Source: Bacteroidota bacterium (GTDB lineage: Bacteria > Spirochaetota > Spirochaetia > JABMQR01). Taken from it: DNA of 13,632 bases. This document shows positions 12,328 to 13,632 of this stretch, piece by piece. Location: contig JABMQR010000338.1 in assembly GCA_013202335.1 (NCBI GenBank), positions 1 through 13,632 on the forward strand. Reading direction: 5' to 3'. The position numbers and the translations under genes were made by a program. The notes under the pieces were generated by a model. That model was not told the DNA's origin, made no database searches, and saw only the letters and a program-made list of their open reading frames with translations. Every line of letters starts with the position of its first letter. The stretch's first letter is position 1.

Positions 12328-13632
12328 ATGACAGATGATAGAAAAAGATTATTTACAGTTGATGAAATCATCTCTATCACCGGCGGGGAAAGTCTTTCCT
12401 GCCCCAAACCGGGTTCCTATATCTCCAGCGTAGAAATTGATTCCAGAAAGGTCAGGAATGGAGCACTTTTTATTGCTCTGCATGGCCAAAAAACTGATGG
12501 GCATAACTATCTCAGAAATGCAATATCCTCAGGTGCCAATACACTGATTGTGGATAAAGAGTGTAGGGATGACTATTCTGAATTAGTACGAAACAATCCA
12601 ACAGTATCAGTAATAGGCGTTCAGGATACCCTTAAATCACTGCAAACTCTTGGTACTGCATGGGTAAACAGGAATAAATCACTCACAAAAATTGCAGTTA
12701 CAGGAAGCAGCGGAAAAACAACCACAAAAGAGATGCTTAGCTCTATTTTATCGGGACTTGGCCGGACAGTAAAAAATCCTGGTAATTTTAATTCAGATAT
12801 TGGACTGCCTTTATCAGTATTCCAGATCTCCGAAGAGCATGAATTTGGTGTTTTTGAGATGGGTATTAATCAATTTGGTGAAATGGATACGATGTTAGGT
12901 GTCTATGAACCAGAATATAGTGTTATGACAAATATTGGCAATGCACATATTGGCACCCTGGGAAGTATGGAAGCAATTGCCAGAGAGAAAAGTAAAATAT
13001 TCCATTCAGGAGTCACACATGGATACATACATGAAAAAAACATCTGGAAAAGCTACCTGCGAAATCTTCGAAGTTTGGAGTTTCGTGAATTCGGAAGAAA
13101 AGGTACCCAAGGTTTCATGGGAGCAGAATACCTGGGACTGCAGGGATGGAGAATTCAATATGAAAATCGCACATTTGTCCTCAAACATGTCGGTGTCCAC
13201 AATCTGCTCGATGCTTTAGCTGCAATTAGTGTTGCAAGAGATTTAGGTGCTGAACCAAAGCATATTGCAGATGGACTTGAAGCACTTGAACCTCTTTCAG
13301 GAAGAAGCCGGGTAATAAATGGGAAAATAACCATAATTGAAGATAGCTATAATTCAAATTTGGATTCTGCATCAAGAATAATTGATTATGTTAAAACATT
13401 GCATTGGGAAGGGCGAAAAACAGTAGTTCTGGGTGCTATGAAAGAGTTAGGAAGTTCCTCTGGGAGTTCTCATGAAGCTATTGGAAGAAAAGTGAAAAGT
13501 CTGGCTCCTTCTGCAGCATTTTTGTTCGGCAGTGAGATGGAATCAGCTTACAATCTATTAAAAAAAGAGAATTTTACGAATAAATTAATATATACAGACT
13601 GCTATGAAGAATTGGAATCTGAAGTAACGACC
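12328..13632 (+). CDS. murF: UDP-N-acetylmuramoyl-tripeptide--D-alanyl-D-alanine ligase MurF (3' end beyond window)
   Basis: The visible part is 435 residues, in frame to the last base; family members are about 450-460, so only a short tail is missing. MurF adds D-Ala-D-Ala to the UDP-MurNAc-tripeptide with ATP, in the cytoplasm. SRKVRNGALFIALHGQKTDGH (39-59) is the uracil-binding domain. TGSSGKTTTKEM (125-136) is the ATP loop, and NPGNFNSDIGLPL (150-162), FEMGINQFGEM (176-186) and TNIGNAHIGTLGS (201-213) follow, with K221 at the place of the conserved carbamylated lysine. The C-terminal domain starts near PLSGRSRV, with DSYNSNLDS (339-347; DxYNANPxS in most) and VLGAMKELG. The usual NADD-like segment after the lysine is replaced by GYIHEKN. 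ATG 12328 is the only start giving this frame, with GAG 8 nt upstream. Confidence 0.93.
   Translation, partial: MTDDRKRLFTVDEIISITGGESLSCPKPGSYISSVEIDSRKVRNGALFIALHGQKTDGHNYLRNAISSGANTLIVDKECRDDYSELVRNNPTVSVIGVQDTLKSLQTLGTAWVNRNKSLTKIAVTGSSGKTTTKEMLSSILSGLGRTVKNPGNFNSDIGLPLSVFQISEEHEFGVFEMGINQFGEMDTMLGVYEPEYSVMTNIGNAHIGTLGSMEAIAREKSKIFHSGVTHGYIHEKNIWKSYLRNLRSLEFREFGRKGTQGFMGAEYLGLQGWRIQYENRTFVLKHVGVHNLLDALAAISVARDLGAEPKHIADGLEALEPLSGRSRVINGKITIIEDSYNSNLDSASRIIDYVKTLHWEGRKTVVLGAMKELGSSSGSSHEAIGRKVKSLAPSAAFLFGSEMESAYNLLKKENFTNKLIYTDCYEELESEVTT

Noticed and set aside
12935..13219. Open frames on both strands inside the murF region
   Set aside because: They are shadows of murF, whose own frame is continuous from 12328 to the window end and carries all family motifs.

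Overview
The window reads as ordinary chromosome from an AT-rich bacterium (roughly 40% G+C by eye). It has an rRNA operon end, a nadK-recN pair, an alpha-glucan locus with two family-57 glycoside hydrolases, and the start of a division and cell wall (dcw) cluster. No phage, IS, CRISPR or plasmid genes were seen. The GH57/DUF4912/DUF3536 set and the dcw gene content would suit a deep-branching lineage such as Fibrobacterota/Chitinivibrionia or Spirochaetota. That placement is inference; a 16S gene is not present to settle it.

Layout. (1) 1-660: the 3' end of 23S rRNA, a 171-nt spacer with a long hairpin, a complete 5S rRNA, a strong terminator, and a hairpin-rich tract. The tract ends in a second T-tract terminator whose two ends copy those of the 5S gene. 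(2) 668-1627 (minus): a zinc-dependent phospholipase C-like protein facing the rRNA operon. (3) 1803-5386 (plus): a DegT-fold protein that lacks the PLP lysine, then NAD kinase and RecN. The last two overlap, and the DegT gene sits 22 nt ahead of nadK, so one transcript is likely. (4) 5394-7781 (minus): a large GH57/DUF3536 protein, convergent with recN with only 7 nt between the stop codons. (5) 7782-8008: a divergent promoter region with a tandem repeat and a candidate sigma-70 promoter. (6) 8009-10331 (plus): a DUF4912 protein followed 1 nt later by a GH57 alpha-glucan branching enzyme. (7) 10332-10593: an intergenic region with a hairpin, a candidate promoter and a 10-bp-periodic array of MraZ boxes. 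(8) 10594 to the end: mraZ, rsmH, ftsL and murF. murF runs off the window.

How the parts work together. The two GH57 proteins and the DUF4912 protein probably form a storage-glucan (glycogen-like) unit expressed from one divergent region. The dcw genes supply a regulator (MraZ), 16S rRNA methylation (RsmH), a divisome scaffold (FtsL) and the last cytoplasmic peptide-adding step of peptidoglycan synthesis (MurF). ftsI and murE, usually found between ftsL and murF, are absent from that position. nadK-recN is a common bacterial pairing.

I saw no complete new system. The points most worth a second look are the lysine-less DegT protein with its coupled 8-codon leader ORF, the 5S-end mimic after the rRNA operon, the shortened dcw order, and the DUF4912/DUF3536/GH57 locus.
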